From CAZILN01 sp964540005 (GTDB lineage Bacteria > Bacteroidota > Bacteroidia > Bacteroidales > SM23-62), in assembly GCA_964540005.1 (NCBI GenBank), contig CAZILN010000115.1, positions 1-18,760 on the forward strand: a stretch of DNA of 18,760 nt, given 5' to 3'. Positions 7,382 to 15,534 of the stretch are shown here, in pieces. The first letter of the stretch is position 1. Every line of letters begins with the position of its first letter. The notes under the pieces were generated by a model that did no database searches, was not told the origin of the DNA, and saw only the letters and a program-made list of their open reading frames with translations. The position numbers were made by a program, and so were the translations under genes.

Positions 7382-9157
7382 GAGCCGGATCAGCTGATCC
7401 AGGTAAAGGTCGTAGACATCCCCGGGATCCGCATTTTCCTTCTTGCAGATGCTGGCTGCCATGCCAACCACTTCTCCCATCATACCTCCCGTACGCATTA
7501 CCCTGACGGTGCCCAGGGCCACGTGGGTGACGCTGATACAGCGGCCGGCCATAAAGAGATTGTCAATATTTCTTGAATACAGCGAGCGGTATGGGATATC
7601 ATAGGGTTCTATAGCCGGATGGGTATACCAGCTGTAGAATTCCTCCCCGGGATAGTACTGAGAGTTCAGGCTGTCAGGAAAATGCAGGTCGATAGACCAT
7701 GTGGTGGTCACACAGGCATCAGGGAATTCAGTTTTTCCAAGTATATCCTGTTCCTTCAGGATGACATCACCCAGCAGCCTGCGTGATTCCCTTTTCCCTG
7801 CAATGTACGCCACCCAGTCCAGTTGCCAGCTGGCATATTTCTCTTTCCTGTTGTTTTTGAGGTAGGACCAGTTACCGTAAACAGCCCGCAGGTTCAGGTC
7901 ACGTATGTATTCAGCCTCATCGACCGTATGTTTGTCAAAACCGCTTTCCCAGCGCCAGTCTGCCCGGGTATCATCGAGATAATAATCATCGCTGAAACTT
8001 ACTGCCCATTCAGTCAGGGGAAATTCTGAAGGGGAATCCTTCCGGCTGGCATACCACAGGTTTGAAGACCCCATGGTAAGTTCATCAGCTGTCTCCGGAG
8101 CCGTTGATTCACCCGTTTCTTCCTTGCTTTCCCTTCCGTATGAATAATCTGCCCCGGCCATGAATCCCAGGTTCCCGTCTCCGGAACAATCGGCAAACCA
8201 TGAGGCATGGAAAATAAGATCTTCATTACTCTCAATGTCCCTGCCGATGACGGCTATTATCCTGTTTTCTTCAGTTACAGCCTGGTAAACATGTGTATTC
8301 AGAAAGAGATCCAGGTTTTTTTCTGATCTGACAATACGGAGCTTGTGCTGGTCGCCATAGGTTTCGGCCGGTCCGGCGTTCCCGGGGTCACCGGTATCCA
8401 GCTCCCTGACTATGGAACCGAGTTGGGGATACCTGTTTTCACTTGTGCTGCCCATAAGGTGAACCCGGATCTCAGAACTGTAGTTTCCTCCCAGGACAGG
8501 CCTGTTCTGGATGAGAGCCACCTTCAGTCCCAGCCTGGCGGCCGATACAGCAGTGCAGATACCGGATATTCCACCGCCTGCTACCACCAGGTCATAAGGT
8601 CCTTTTGTTACCGGTTCTTTGGGAAGTCCAAGCTGCTCTTTCCTGAAAGCTTCAAGTGCTGATAATTCGTTTGGGGGAGGTTGCCGGCTGGGAGAGAAGT
8701 AAATGGCGTCGCACCTTCCGTTAAAACCGGTCAGGTCATGCAGACTAATACTTGTTTTTCCCTTTCTGATAGTAAGCTCCCCTCCAAAGATCCAGTTCCA
8801 ATGGCTGCCCTCAGTTCCAAAAGTAATGTCCAGTGGTTCACCCTCTACCAACACCTTGAATTTACCCGGACTACCCGGCAGGTTCCAGGGTGATACCCAG
8901 TCCCAGGTACGGACAAACACATAATAGTTACCAGTATAAGGAAAGGAAACGGTGGTCCGGGCATCCTCCACCGGCACCCCCATTCCATGAGCCATCAGGT
9001 AAGGGGATCCCATCTGGTCCATAAACTGCTGGTCAATTACCCAGCCGCCCTTTTCCCGGAAGCCTTCAGCTTCAAGCCATACGGGACCCTGTTCGTTTTC
9101 CCGACCGCAGGATGCCAGAAAGGCCAGCATAACAATGAATAAAATGCGTTTTTCCAC
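7361..9157 (-). CDS. Lipoprotein FAD-dependent oxidoreductase with N-terminal carbohydrate-binding-like domain
   Basis: About 598 residues from a GTG at 9157. That start gives a textbook lipoprotein signal (VEKRILFIVMLAFLASC, lipobox LASC, C17) and lies 22 bp after the lyase stop; an ATG at 9235 would overlap the lyase gene and put 26 charged residues before the signal. Residues about 27-155 form a separate beta-rich domain beginning WLEAEGF and ending CDAIYFSP, resembling CBM6/CBM35-type modules that bind sugars. The catalytic part follows: GxGxxG at 194-199 (GGGISG), LGGNYSSEIRVHLMGS, DCSGDGN, then IPYRSL and LFMAGRC near the C-terminus, as in PF12831 FAD_oxidored proteins. It is homologous in motif order to the Tat-type flavoenzyme at 4712-6052. 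It is the last gene of the GH130-to-lyase cluster. Likely role: an anchored flavoenzyme acting on glycan or oligosaccharide; reaction unknown. Confidence 0.87.
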   Translation of the reverse strand: MEKRILFIVMLAFLASCGRENEQGPVWLEAEGFREKGGWVIDQQFMDQMGSPYLMAHGMGVPVEDARTTVSFPYTGNYYVFVRTWDWVSPWNLPGSPGKFKVLVEGEPLDITFGTEGSHWNWIFGGELTIRKGKTSISLHDLTGFNGRCDAIYFSPSRQPPPNELSALEAFRKEQLGLPKEPVTKGPYDLVVAGGGISGICTAVSAARLGLKVALIQNRPVLGGNYSSEIRVHLMGSTSENRYPQLGSIVRELDTGDPGNAGPAETYGDQHKLRIVRSEKNLDLFLNTHVYQAVTEENRIIAVIGRDIESNEDLIFHASWFADCSGDGNLGFMAGADYSYGRESKEETGESTAPETADELTMGSSNLWYASRKDSPSEFPLTEWAVSFSDDYYLDDTRADWRWESGFDKHTVDEAEYIRDLNLRAVYGNWSYLKNNRKEKYASWQLDWVAYIAGKRESRRLLGDVILKEQDILGKTEFPDACVTTTWSIDLHFPDSLNSQYYPGEEFYSWYTHPAIEPYDIPYRSLYSRNIDNLFMAGRCISVTHVALGTVRVMRTGGMMGEVVGMAASICKKENADPGDVYDLYLDQLIRLLHTGIQ

Positions 9158-9179
9158 AGGCTTTACCGTTCTGTCAGAT

Positions 9180-11144
9180 TTATTCTTCCCTGAAAACAAT
9201 CTTAAAGGCTTCCGTTGTGCCGGGTATATTGGCATGCAGCTGTATCCTTGTCACATACTCTCCCCAGACAGGTTTTAACCTTTCATCTGAGATCCGAATC
9301 ATTTCTGTATTCACAGAAGTATATTTTTTATCATAATAGAGAGACAACTGTTTTTTCAGATCGTTGTTCACCAGGTTCACCTGTGATGCCTCGGGAACGT
9401 GGATAGCGCTAAAATTCGTCACAAGGTTCACTACTATTGAATTACCCTCCTTCCGGAAAGAATAGTAATCGCTAACAAGCAGTTCCACCTTCCTTTTCAG
9501 GCTGATGCTTCTCTGGAGGGATTTCAGGTAGCTTGCATCAGGATAGGCCCCAGCGATATCAAGCTTGAAGCTCACCGATTTTTTATCGGCTTTAAAGGAG
9601 ACGTTCTCGGCATGGAACTCCCGTCCGTTCTGCTGCATGACCCCGTTTACCGTAGGCAGGCTGTGATAGGCCGATTGCATGGTCCATATATCATACCTGT
9701 CCTGGCTGAAAGTTTTCGCAGTATAAGTCTCGACTCCTATATCTATTATAGCCGGTAATCCATCAAGGTAAACTATAAAATTTCCCACATCATTGTGATT
9801 ATGGCTTTCATCATTATGGCCTCCTTTGGCAGCCACATATATGCCCTGGTTTGACCCGGGGAACGACCTGGCAGCCATTACCTGGATATCCGGCAGCCAG
9901 AAATCACTTATCAGCGGCTCCTGCGCCGGGTATTCCAGTAACTCCTCAAGGATGAATACGGCAGGTATCTCTCTCAATCCCAGTTGTCCGAACCTCAGGT
10001 CTATCGTACTCTTACCAAGCTCCTGCTGTTCGGCCAGGAAAGAGGCAAATCCCATCATTGCCGGGTCTTCTATCATTTTACCATAGCGGTAAATGAGACA
10101 GGCTTCTCCTTGGATCAGGGCCGAGGCATCGGCAAAATTGATATAGTAGGGCTGGCTGATATAGGCCTTGTAGATAAACCTTCCTATTTCCTTGATCAGG
10201 GATTCACCGAAGATGTCAAGGGATCCCCCCGAGGCGGAATGCAGCAGATACAGGCAATCGAACAGGCTTCCTCCTGCTTTGTTCCAGTAACCCGGACCCT
10301 CATCGCAGCCTCCGTCGGCAGGGTATGGATTCAAAAAATGATCCAGTACGGACATGGCTTTGTGCAGGTATTCAGTTCGAAGTTCCGGATCTTCTTCCAT
10401 CAGTAGAATGCTGGATATCCAGTTGGAACATATCCATGGGGTCCAGTTGTTCAGCTGCTCGCCTGTATACCCCATCCACCAGAAATCGTCCCGTTCAAAA
10501 TTGGGGATCAGGATCCTCCTGTCGATTTCATACTCAATGCGTTCCCTTATAAGCGGGGAGACAGTATCCAGCCTTGATCCCACCAGGTAGAGGGTCCAGG
10601 CCAGAAGGTTGCTGGTTTCTGCTGCAAAGAGGTCAACTGTTGGCTCAGCCACATCCGGCAGTCCGGCTCCCTTTTCCTGAGCGCCCAGATGTGCAGAAAT
10701 ACCCCAGTAGGTCTCTTCGCTTATGGCCCAGATGCCGTTAATGATCTGGTCGGTGAAGCGGCCCTTTCTTTCAAATAATTCCGCCATTACCAGGTCAGCC
10801 AGCGCCGACCTCCTGTCAAAGGAAACTTCCTCGTAATTGGTACGGTTCCCGTTCCTGGTAAAATCCAGTGCAGCTGTGGCAGGAATTACAGGCCAGTTAT
10901 AGTCAAGCCTGTTTTCCCCTTTTTTGACATACCCCTGGGCAATATGTTCAGGCAGCTTTTCCCAGTCTTCCGGTTCATCTATGGTAGGACAGGGGTGCCA
11001 GTTTTCAAGGCTCAGAATATGTTCTGAGAGAAAGGCCGGATTAAAGTTCCCTGTCAGCAGATTCCTGTCCGGGCCATCCTGGGCCCCGGCTGACAGCTGT
11101 ACCAGTATGGCAGTGAGTAATAAGATTGAATGTTTGTATTTCAT
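9180..11144 (-). CDS. Secreted heparinase II/III-like polysaccharide lyase
   Basis: 654 residues from the ATG at 11144; an in-frame TTG seven codons upstream extends the frame but adds only polar residues before the signal peptide (MKYKHSILLLTAILVQLSAGA, cleavage near AGA-QD). The first ~400 residues are an (alpha/alpha) toroid with NNWTPWICSNW (232-242) and DGGCDEGPGYW (277-287), where Y286 is a candidate catalytic tyrosine. The C-terminal beta-sandwich is the Heparinase_II_III domain, with GGHNDESHNHNDVGNF (441-456) supplying conserved histidines. Such enzymes cleave uronic-acid polysaccharides by beta-elimination, leaving unsaturated ends for GH88. The fold is shared by families such as PL12, PL15, PL17, PL21, PL33, PL35 and PL37; I cannot assign one, so heparan, chondroitin/hyaluronan, alginate-like or gellan-like substrates remain open. 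The neighbouring sulfatase favours a sulfated glycan. Confidence 0.9.
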   Translation of the reverse strand: MKYKHSILLLTAILVQLSAGAQDGPDRNLLTGNFNPAFLSEHILSLENWHPCPTIDEPEDWEKLPEHIAQGYVKKGENRLDYNWPVIPATAALDFTRNGNRTNYEEVSFDRRSALADLVMAELFERKGRFTDQIINGIWAISEETYWGISAHLGAQEKGAGLPDVAEPTVDLFAAETSNLLAWTLYLVGSRLDTVSPLIRERIEYEIDRRILIPNFERDDFWWMGYTGEQLNNWTPWICSNWISSILLMEEDPELRTEYLHKAMSVLDHFLNPYPADGGCDEGPGYWNKAGGSLFDCLYLLHSASGGSLDIFGESLIKEIGRFIYKAYISQPYYINFADASALIQGEACLIYRYGKMIEDPAMMGFASFLAEQQELGKSTIDLRFGQLGLREIPAVFILEELLEYPAQEPLISDFWLPDIQVMAARSFPGSNQGIYVAAKGGHNDESHNHNDVGNFIVYLDGLPAIIDIGVETYTAKTFSQDRYDIWTMQSAYHSLPTVNGVMQQNGREFHAENVSFKADKKSVSFKLDIAGAYPDASYLKSLQRSISLKRKVELLVSDYYSFRKEGNSIVVNLVTNFSAIHVPEASQVNLVNNDLKKQLSLYYDKKYTSVNTEMIRISDERLKPVWGEYVTRIQLHANIPGTTEAFKIVFREE

Positions 11145-11169
11145 TTTATTGTCATTTACCTTCAATTTC

Positions 11170-11655
11170 CTAATAATATTTGCCCGTCTTCAGGTCGCGG
11201 TTCATCTCAGTATATGGTTTTACTGCTCCGTGCATGGCAATATATATCCCCGTTGACATGAGCTGGGCTGTGGCAATGGCAGCACCCATATTAATGTCTG
11301 CATCTGAATCGCTGAAACGTTCGGGCCGCATGGCTCCTGTTAACACGATCAGTTTGCCTGAGATCCTGGAATCAAGGTATTCTGCCGTTTCCAGCATGGT
11401 ATCCGTTCCATGGGTGATAATGATCCTGTCACCAGGATAGTCGATAATGTGTTCAGCCAGGGATTTCCTGTCATCCTCTGTGATCTCCAGGCTGTCTTTC
11501 TGACAGCAGGTGACGATCTCAAAATCAAACGAAGGATCAAGTCTTTCAAGAATGCGTCCGGCTGCCGGAGAGCTTATTTCAAAGGCCCATCCTTTTGTCC
11601 TGCGCGGATAATCCTTGTCAATGCTGCCCCCGGTCTGGATGAAGAGTAGTCTCAC
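11170..11655 (-). CDS. Single-domain asparaginase-like protein
   Basis: 161 residues from a GTG start, about half of a normal L-asparaginase (~330). Only the N-terminal domain is present, but its active-site motifs are intact: TGGSI at 8-12, THGTDT at 81-86 and KLIVLTGAMRP (101-111) with the catalytic-type lysine K101. The C-terminal domain, which in classical enzymes completes the partner's active site, is absent. The frame ends cleanly 25 bp before the lyase ATG with no trace of a second domain, so this looks like the known family of stand-alone asparaginase-domain proteins and not a broken gene. No signal peptide, so cytoplasmic. It lies 32 bp after the nucleoside hydrolase gene. Its role in a glycan cluster is unclear: amide hydrolysis of a glycan-derived amide or of asparagine are both guesses. 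Confidence 0.82.
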   Translation of the reverse strand: MRLLFIQTGGSIDKDYPRRTKGWAFEISSPAAGRILERLDPSFDFEIVTCCQKDSLEITEDDRKSLAEHIIDYPGDRIIITHGTDTMLETAEYLDSRISGKLIVLTGAMRPERFSDSDADINMGAAIATAQLMSTGIYIAMHGAVKPYTEMNRDLKTGKYY

Positions 11656-11687
11656 AGGTTTAAATTTATATAATAAATAACTGATTT

Positions 11688-12638
11688 TTAATACATTTCA
11701 GCAAAACGGTCAACTGCTTTGAAAAAATCCTTTTCCATGGCTTCAGCATTGATGTCAGTATATACCCAGATCTTCCGCTGCAGGTTTTCCGGCGGGGAGA
11801 ACACTTTCTTTTCCGTGGCAAATTCAGGATGGAAAATAGCCTCAATGATGGCTATGTCCCACATGATCCATTCTTCATGATCAGGATACTTTTCCTTCCA
11901 CCGCCTGACCAGCATGTCCCATACCCCGCCCATGGCATTAAGCTCCCTTATGGTTTTATCCCTGTCAAATACCAGCTGGCCGGAGGTGGTGGCTGTCATA
12001 ATATGCAGATCCAATCCCTCTGTATCGAGTAAAAGATCCATGGCGTCCAGGTCGTTCCTGGTATTGAATTCATTCTTGTTCCAGGCCCGTGTCCGCGGAT
12101 CGTATTGTAAGCCCATGAGGTAGCATTCCAGCTTGGGGATAATTTCCGGGGCGATCAGAATGGCTGATGCCAGGTTGGTCATGGCACCAAGCACAACCAC
12201 TTTCAGTTTTTCATCGGATCTAAGATTCCTGGCCTGGTTAATGATCAGTCGGGCTGCAGGGGTGGCCTCAGGAAGCCGGGTCGTGTCGTGTCCAATAGCC
12301 CTGTTGGCCCCGATAGGATGTGGGATGTCTGTGCGGTACATAAGTGAAAGGATCTCTTCATTCAGGTCCTGGCTGATCTTCACCGTACTGTCCGGGGCAT
12401 CCCTGCTATGGTCCCACTGAGCGGACAGCAGTCCGATGATCTCCGTATTCGGTTCTATAATTGCGCGGACAATGGCATAAAGATCATCCTGCTCGTTACC
12501 GGTATCCGCATCAATAATTAAACTGTACTGCCTTCCTGTCACAAGCTGCCTGAAAAAACTTATGTTGGTTAGGATCCAGTAAAAAGCGAAGATTATTACC
12601 AGTATCAGGAAAACCCTTTTCAGTATTTTTTTTAACAT
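11688..12638 (-). CDS. Membrane-anchored nucleoside hydrolase family protein
   Basis: 316 residues. A hydrophobic segment at about 8-25 with basic residues before it looks like an uncleaved N-terminal anchor or signal, so the enzyme is probably extracytoplasmic, unusual for a family that is mostly cytoplasmic. The calcium-binding motif reads DADTGNEQDD (43-52), two residues longer than the classical DxDPGxDD. Downstream, VVLGAMTNLA and NEFNTRNDLDAMD match the substrate-pocket and metal-binding regions of inosine-uridine nucleoside hydrolases (N-ribohydrolases). Overall length equals the family norm plus the anchor. It sits 38 bp after the sulfatase gene and 32 bp before the asparaginase gene. 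In this setting it may cleave an N- or O-glycoside other than a nucleoside; that is inference. Confidence 0.85.
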   Translation of the reverse strand: MLKKILKRVFLILVIIFAFYWILTNISFFRQLVTGRQYSLIIDADTGNEQDDLYAIVRAIIEPNTEIIGLLSAQWDHSRDAPDSTVKISQDLNEEILSLMYRTDIPHPIGANRAIGHDTTRLPEATPAARLIINQARNLRSDEKLKVVVLGAMTNLASAILIAPEIIPKLECYLMGLQYDPRTRAWNKNEFNTRNDLDAMDLLLDTEGLDLHIMTATTSGQLVFDRDKTIRELNAMGGVWDMLVRRWKEKYPDHEEWIMWDIAIIEAIFHPEFATEKKVFSPPENLQRKIWVYTDINAEAMEKDFFKAVDRFAEMY

Positions 12639-12676
12639 AGCTATGGTATTATCCGGCTATTTGGCCGGTATCCAGT

Positions 12677-14263
12677 TCATCTCAGCGAAGGAGCTCCGGG
12701 GGCCAGGTATGATGCTTCGAGTTCATCAGAGTCCCTGTATTCGGACCTGAGCTCATCCAGCCGTACCTTCAGTTCCTCAGTTACTTCCTCATAGCCTTCC
12801 TGTCCGTAAACATTATTAAGTTCCTGCGGGTCCTCCTGCAGGTCATACAGTTCCCATTCATCCACATCATAATAAAAATGAATAAGCTTATACCGGCCGG
12901 TCCGGATGCCATAATGCCTTTTTACTGCATGCACCGCGGGGTATTCATAGTAATGATAGTAGATGGCATCCCTCCACTGGGCATCCTCTTCACCGGTCAG
13001 CAGGGGCAGCAGGCTTTCACCCTGCATTTCTTCCGGGATCCCGGCTCCGGCAATATCCAGAAAGGTTTCAGCGAAATCCAGGTTCAGCACCAGCTCATCA
13101 CAGACCGACCCGGCCTCAATTCTTTCCGGCCACCGGATGAGCAGGGGAGTCCCCAGTGATTCCTCATACATGAAACGTTTATCGAACCAGCCATGTTCTC
13201 CAAGATAAAAGCCCTGGTCGGAGGTATATATGACTATTGTATTTTTGGAGAGCCCGGATTCATCCAGGTAATCAAGCAGCCGTCCTACATTATCATCGAC
13301 CGAGGCTATGCAGGCCAGGTAGTCATTCATATAACGCTGGTATTTCCACCTCACCAGGTCATCCCCCTGCGGGTTTGTGGTTTTAAACTCCTCGGTAAAG
13401 GGATCATAGACCTCATCCCAGGCTTTCTTTTGTTCATCCGTCAGGCGCATGTATCTCCATTTGTAGGCATTTATAGCCCCCGGGTCATTCCGGTCGATCT
13501 CATTCACATTGTCCGGTTTGATCTTCATGTCAACATAGAGGTCCATATAATCGCTTATGCTCATCTCCTGTTCCCGGGCTGCAGATCCTCTGCCGGTATA
13601 ATTATCGAACAGGGTGGGAGGCTCAGGGAAGACCACTCCTTCATACTTCCTGAGGTGATCCGGACCGGGCCACCATGTACGGTGCGGCGCTTTATGCTGG
13701 TACATCATCATAAAGGGTTTATCCGTATCCCTTTCGTTTTTCAGCCAGTCAAGGGCCATATCGGTAATAATATCCGTAACATATCCCTGGATCTGTTCCC
13801 TGCCATCAGGCGTCCGGAAATCAGGATTGTAATAGCTGCCCTGTCCGGGCAGGATTTTCCAGTAATTGAATCCCATGGGTTCGGTCTTAAGGTGCCATTT
13901 GCCTATCATGGCCGTTTCATAGCCTGCCTCCTGAAGGATGCCGGGAAAAGTTACCTGGGTGGAATCAAAGCGCAGCCTGTTGTCCAGAACACCATTCATA
14001 TGGCTGTATTTACCGGTGAGGATCACTGCCCGGCAGGGCGCACAGATGGAATTGGTCACAAAGGCATTATTAAAAAGCATGCCTTCATTGGCCAGGCGGT
14101 CTATATTTGGTGTCTTGTTCCTGTTTGAGCCATAGGCACTGATGGCCTGGTAAGCGTGGTCATCCGACATGATAAAGATGATATTGGGAGGTTCTGCTTC
14201 CTGCTGGCAGGAAAAACAAATGGCTATCAGGATAATACCGATAGAGAGGCTCCAGTTTTTCAT
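12677..14263 (-). CDS. S1-family sulfatase (formylglycine type), exported
   Basis: 528 residues. An N-terminal hydrophobic segment (5-18) ends in FSC-QQ, a possible though imperfect lipobox (C19), so periplasmic or lipid-anchored. Metal-binding aspartates are at D34/D35 (IMSDDHA). The formylglycine motif is C74-A-P-C-R with LTG following (ICAPCRAVILTGKYSH), so C74 must be oxidised by a maturase encoded elsewhere. Later landmarks are GKWHLK, a TSDQGFYLGEHGWFDKR metal/substrate motif, and a C-terminal subdomain ending in ELYDLQEDPQELNN. The N-terminal pattern (AISAYGSNRNKTPNIDRLANEGM) recalls the S1_11-like group that includes 6-O-sulfo-glucosamine sulfatases, a low-confidence assignment. It would remove sulfate esters before or after lyase cleavage. 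It lies 61 bp after GH130 and 38 bp before the nucleoside hydrolase gene. Confidence 0.94.
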   Translation of the reverse strand: MKNWSLSIGIILIAICFSCQQEAEPPNIIFIMSDDHAYQAISAYGSNRNKTPNIDRLANEGMLFNNAFVTNSICAPCRAVILTGKYSHMNGVLDNRLRFDSTQVTFPGILQEAGYETAMIGKWHLKTEPMGFNYWKILPGQGSYYNPDFRTPDGREQIQGYVTDIITDMALDWLKNERDTDKPFMMMYQHKAPHRTWWPGPDHLRKYEGVVFPEPPTLFDNYTGRGSAAREQEMSISDYMDLYVDMKIKPDNVNEIDRNDPGAINAYKWRYMRLTDEQKKAWDEVYDPFTEEFKTTNPQGDDLVRWKYQRYMNDYLACIASVDDNVGRLLDYLDESGLSKNTIVIYTSDQGFYLGEHGWFDKRFMYEESLGTPLLIRWPERIEAGSVCDELVLNLDFAETFLDIAGAGIPEEMQGESLLPLLTGEEDAQWRDAIYYHYYEYPAVHAVKRHYGIRTGRYKLIHFYYDVDEWELYDLQEDPQELNNVYGQEGYEEVTEELKVRLDELRSEYRDSDELEASYLAPGAPSLR

Positions 14264-14324
14264 AGCTGTAATTTGCTAATTAGTAAGGACTTGTGAATTT
14301 ACGAATCTGTGACCTGTTTCCTTC

Positions 14325-15509
14325 TTAGTTTTTAAGGTATTTTTTATTCTTCCTGATAAGATCCATCCTCTGTTCAACCGATGCAGCTGACCGGAGTCCG
14401 TCTTCCGGGGTATTGTTGATGTAGTCAAGCAACCTGGTTATAGAGGATGTGGCCACATGCATGCGTGTATCGGATGAACCGTAATAGATCAATACCTGTC
14501 CATCCTTACGGGCCACCCAGCCGTTACTGAAAACCACATTGGATACATCCCCTATCCTTTCCTCACCCTCGGGAGCTATGAAGTATCCTCCGGGTGCTTT
14601 GATGATTTTTTCCGGTTGATCAAGTTCTGTAAGGAACATATAGAGTACATAACGCAGTCCGGCAGCAGTGTTTCTTACCCCGTGAGCCAAATGGATCCAG
14701 CCCTGAGGTGTTTTTATAGGTGCCGGTCCCTGTCCGTTCTTAACTTCCTTGATTGTATGATACTCCCTTTCATCAACCAGGAATTCTTGTTCTATGACAG
14801 CATGCACTATATCTTCAGCCAGTCCCCAGCCGATACCCCCTCCTGATCCGGCCTTGATGAATTCGTCCTGTGGCCTTGTATAAAAGGCATATTTCCCGTC
14901 AATAAACTCCGGGTGAAGTACACAGTTCCTTTGCTGTGGCGAGCCGGTTTTCAGGTCATCAAGCCTTTCCCAGGTCTGAAGATCTTTTGTACGTGCAATA
15001 CCGCACTGGGCTATGGCTGAAGAAAGGTCTCCCGGAGGTGCATCCGGATCCTTTCGTTCCGTGCAGAAAACCCCGTAGATCCATCCATCCTGATGTTCGG
15101 TAAGCCTCATATCGTAAACATTGATATCGGGATCATCAGTTTCGGGCATGACAATGGGGTAGTCCCGGAACCTGAAATGGTCTATGCCGTTTACACTTTC
15201 GGCAACGGCAAAAAATGATTTCCGGTCCCAGCCCTCCATCCTCAGTACCATGAGTATTTTATCTTTAAATTCGATTGCACCGGCATTGAAGGCAGCATTG
15301 ATACCCAGACGCTCCAGCAACATGGGATTGGTCTGGGGATTAAGGTCATACCTCCATTCCAGGGGCGCATGCTCCGCCGTAACAACAGGGTACTTGTACC
15401 TGTCATACAAGCCGTTGCTTTTTTTAAGCTTTTTGTTTTTTCTCAGCACCAGTTTATCATGCTGCCGTTGAAGCTTCTGGAGTTCCTGTTCAAATTTTCG
15501 CGATTCCAT
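14325..15509 (-). CDS. GH130 glycoside phosphorylase, 4-O-beta-D-mannosyl-D-glucose phosphorylase type
   Basis: 394 residues, the length of GH130_1 enzymes, with no signal peptide, so cytoplasmic. The five-bladed beta-propeller family is recognisable from YKYPVVTAEHAPLEWRYDLN, NAAFNAGAIE, DRKSFFAVAES and PETDDPDINVYDMRL. D133 corresponds to the acid Asp131 of Bacteroides fragilis MGP. CVLHPEFIDGKYAFYTRPQD and GSGGGIGWG also fit subfamily 1. Characterised members phosphorolyse beta-1,4-mannosyl-glucose to mannose 1-phosphate and glucose, normally as the last step of mannan use. It is the first gene of the six-gene cluster and lies behind a 250-bp gap with an operator-like inverted repeat, so it may be inducible by sugar. 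Its presence beside a uronate lyase and sulfatase suggests the target glycan contains a beta-mannosyl unit, or that specificity has shifted. Subfamily call from memory of homologues. Confidence 0.93.
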   Translation of the reverse strand: MESRKFEQELQKLQRQHDKLVLRKNKKLKKSNGLYDRYKYPVVTAEHAPLEWRYDLNPQTNPMLLERLGINAAFNAGAIEFKDKILMVLRMEGWDRKSFFAVAESVNGIDHFRFRDYPIVMPETDDPDINVYDMRLTEHQDGWIYGVFCTERKDPDAPPGDLSSAIAQCGIARTKDLQTWERLDDLKTGSPQQRNCVLHPEFIDGKYAFYTRPQDEFIKAGSGGGIGWGLAEDIVHAVIEQEFLVDEREYHTIKEVKNGQGPAPIKTPQGWIHLAHGVRNTAAGLRYVLYMFLTELDQPEKIIKAPGGYFIAPEGEERIGDVSNVVFSNGWVARKDGQVLIYYGSSDTRMHVATSSITRLLDYINNTPEDGLRSAASVEQRMDLIRKNKKYLKN

Positions 15510-15534
15510 AGTCTAATTGTGGTTTATTCGGATG

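Noticed and set aside
7387..7400. Perfect 14-bp palindrome GGATCAGCTGATCC just after the GH88 stop
   Set aside because: It lies inside the flavoenzyme coding sequence (LDQLIRL), has no loop and no T-run, so it is not a convincing terminator; chance symmetry of codons is enough to explain it.
9158..9235. ATG at 9235 as start of the lipoprotein flavoenzyme
   Set aside because: It would overlap the lyase gene and place 26 mostly polar and basic residues before a lipoprotein signal that starts cleanly at the GTG at 9157.
11145..11165. TTG start for the heparinase-like lyase
   Set aside because: It adds seven polar residues before a normal signal peptide; the ATG at 11144 is the ordinary start.
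11170..11655. Asparaginase as a truncated pseudogene
   Set aside because: The frame ends cleanly with normal operon spacing and intact catalytic motifs, and stand-alone asparaginase-domain proteins of this size are known.
13193..14128. 311-codon plus-strand open frame
   Set aside because: Lies wholly antisense within the sulfatase gene, whose protein has full family motifs; the antisense product shows no recognisable domain and is a codon-bias shadow.
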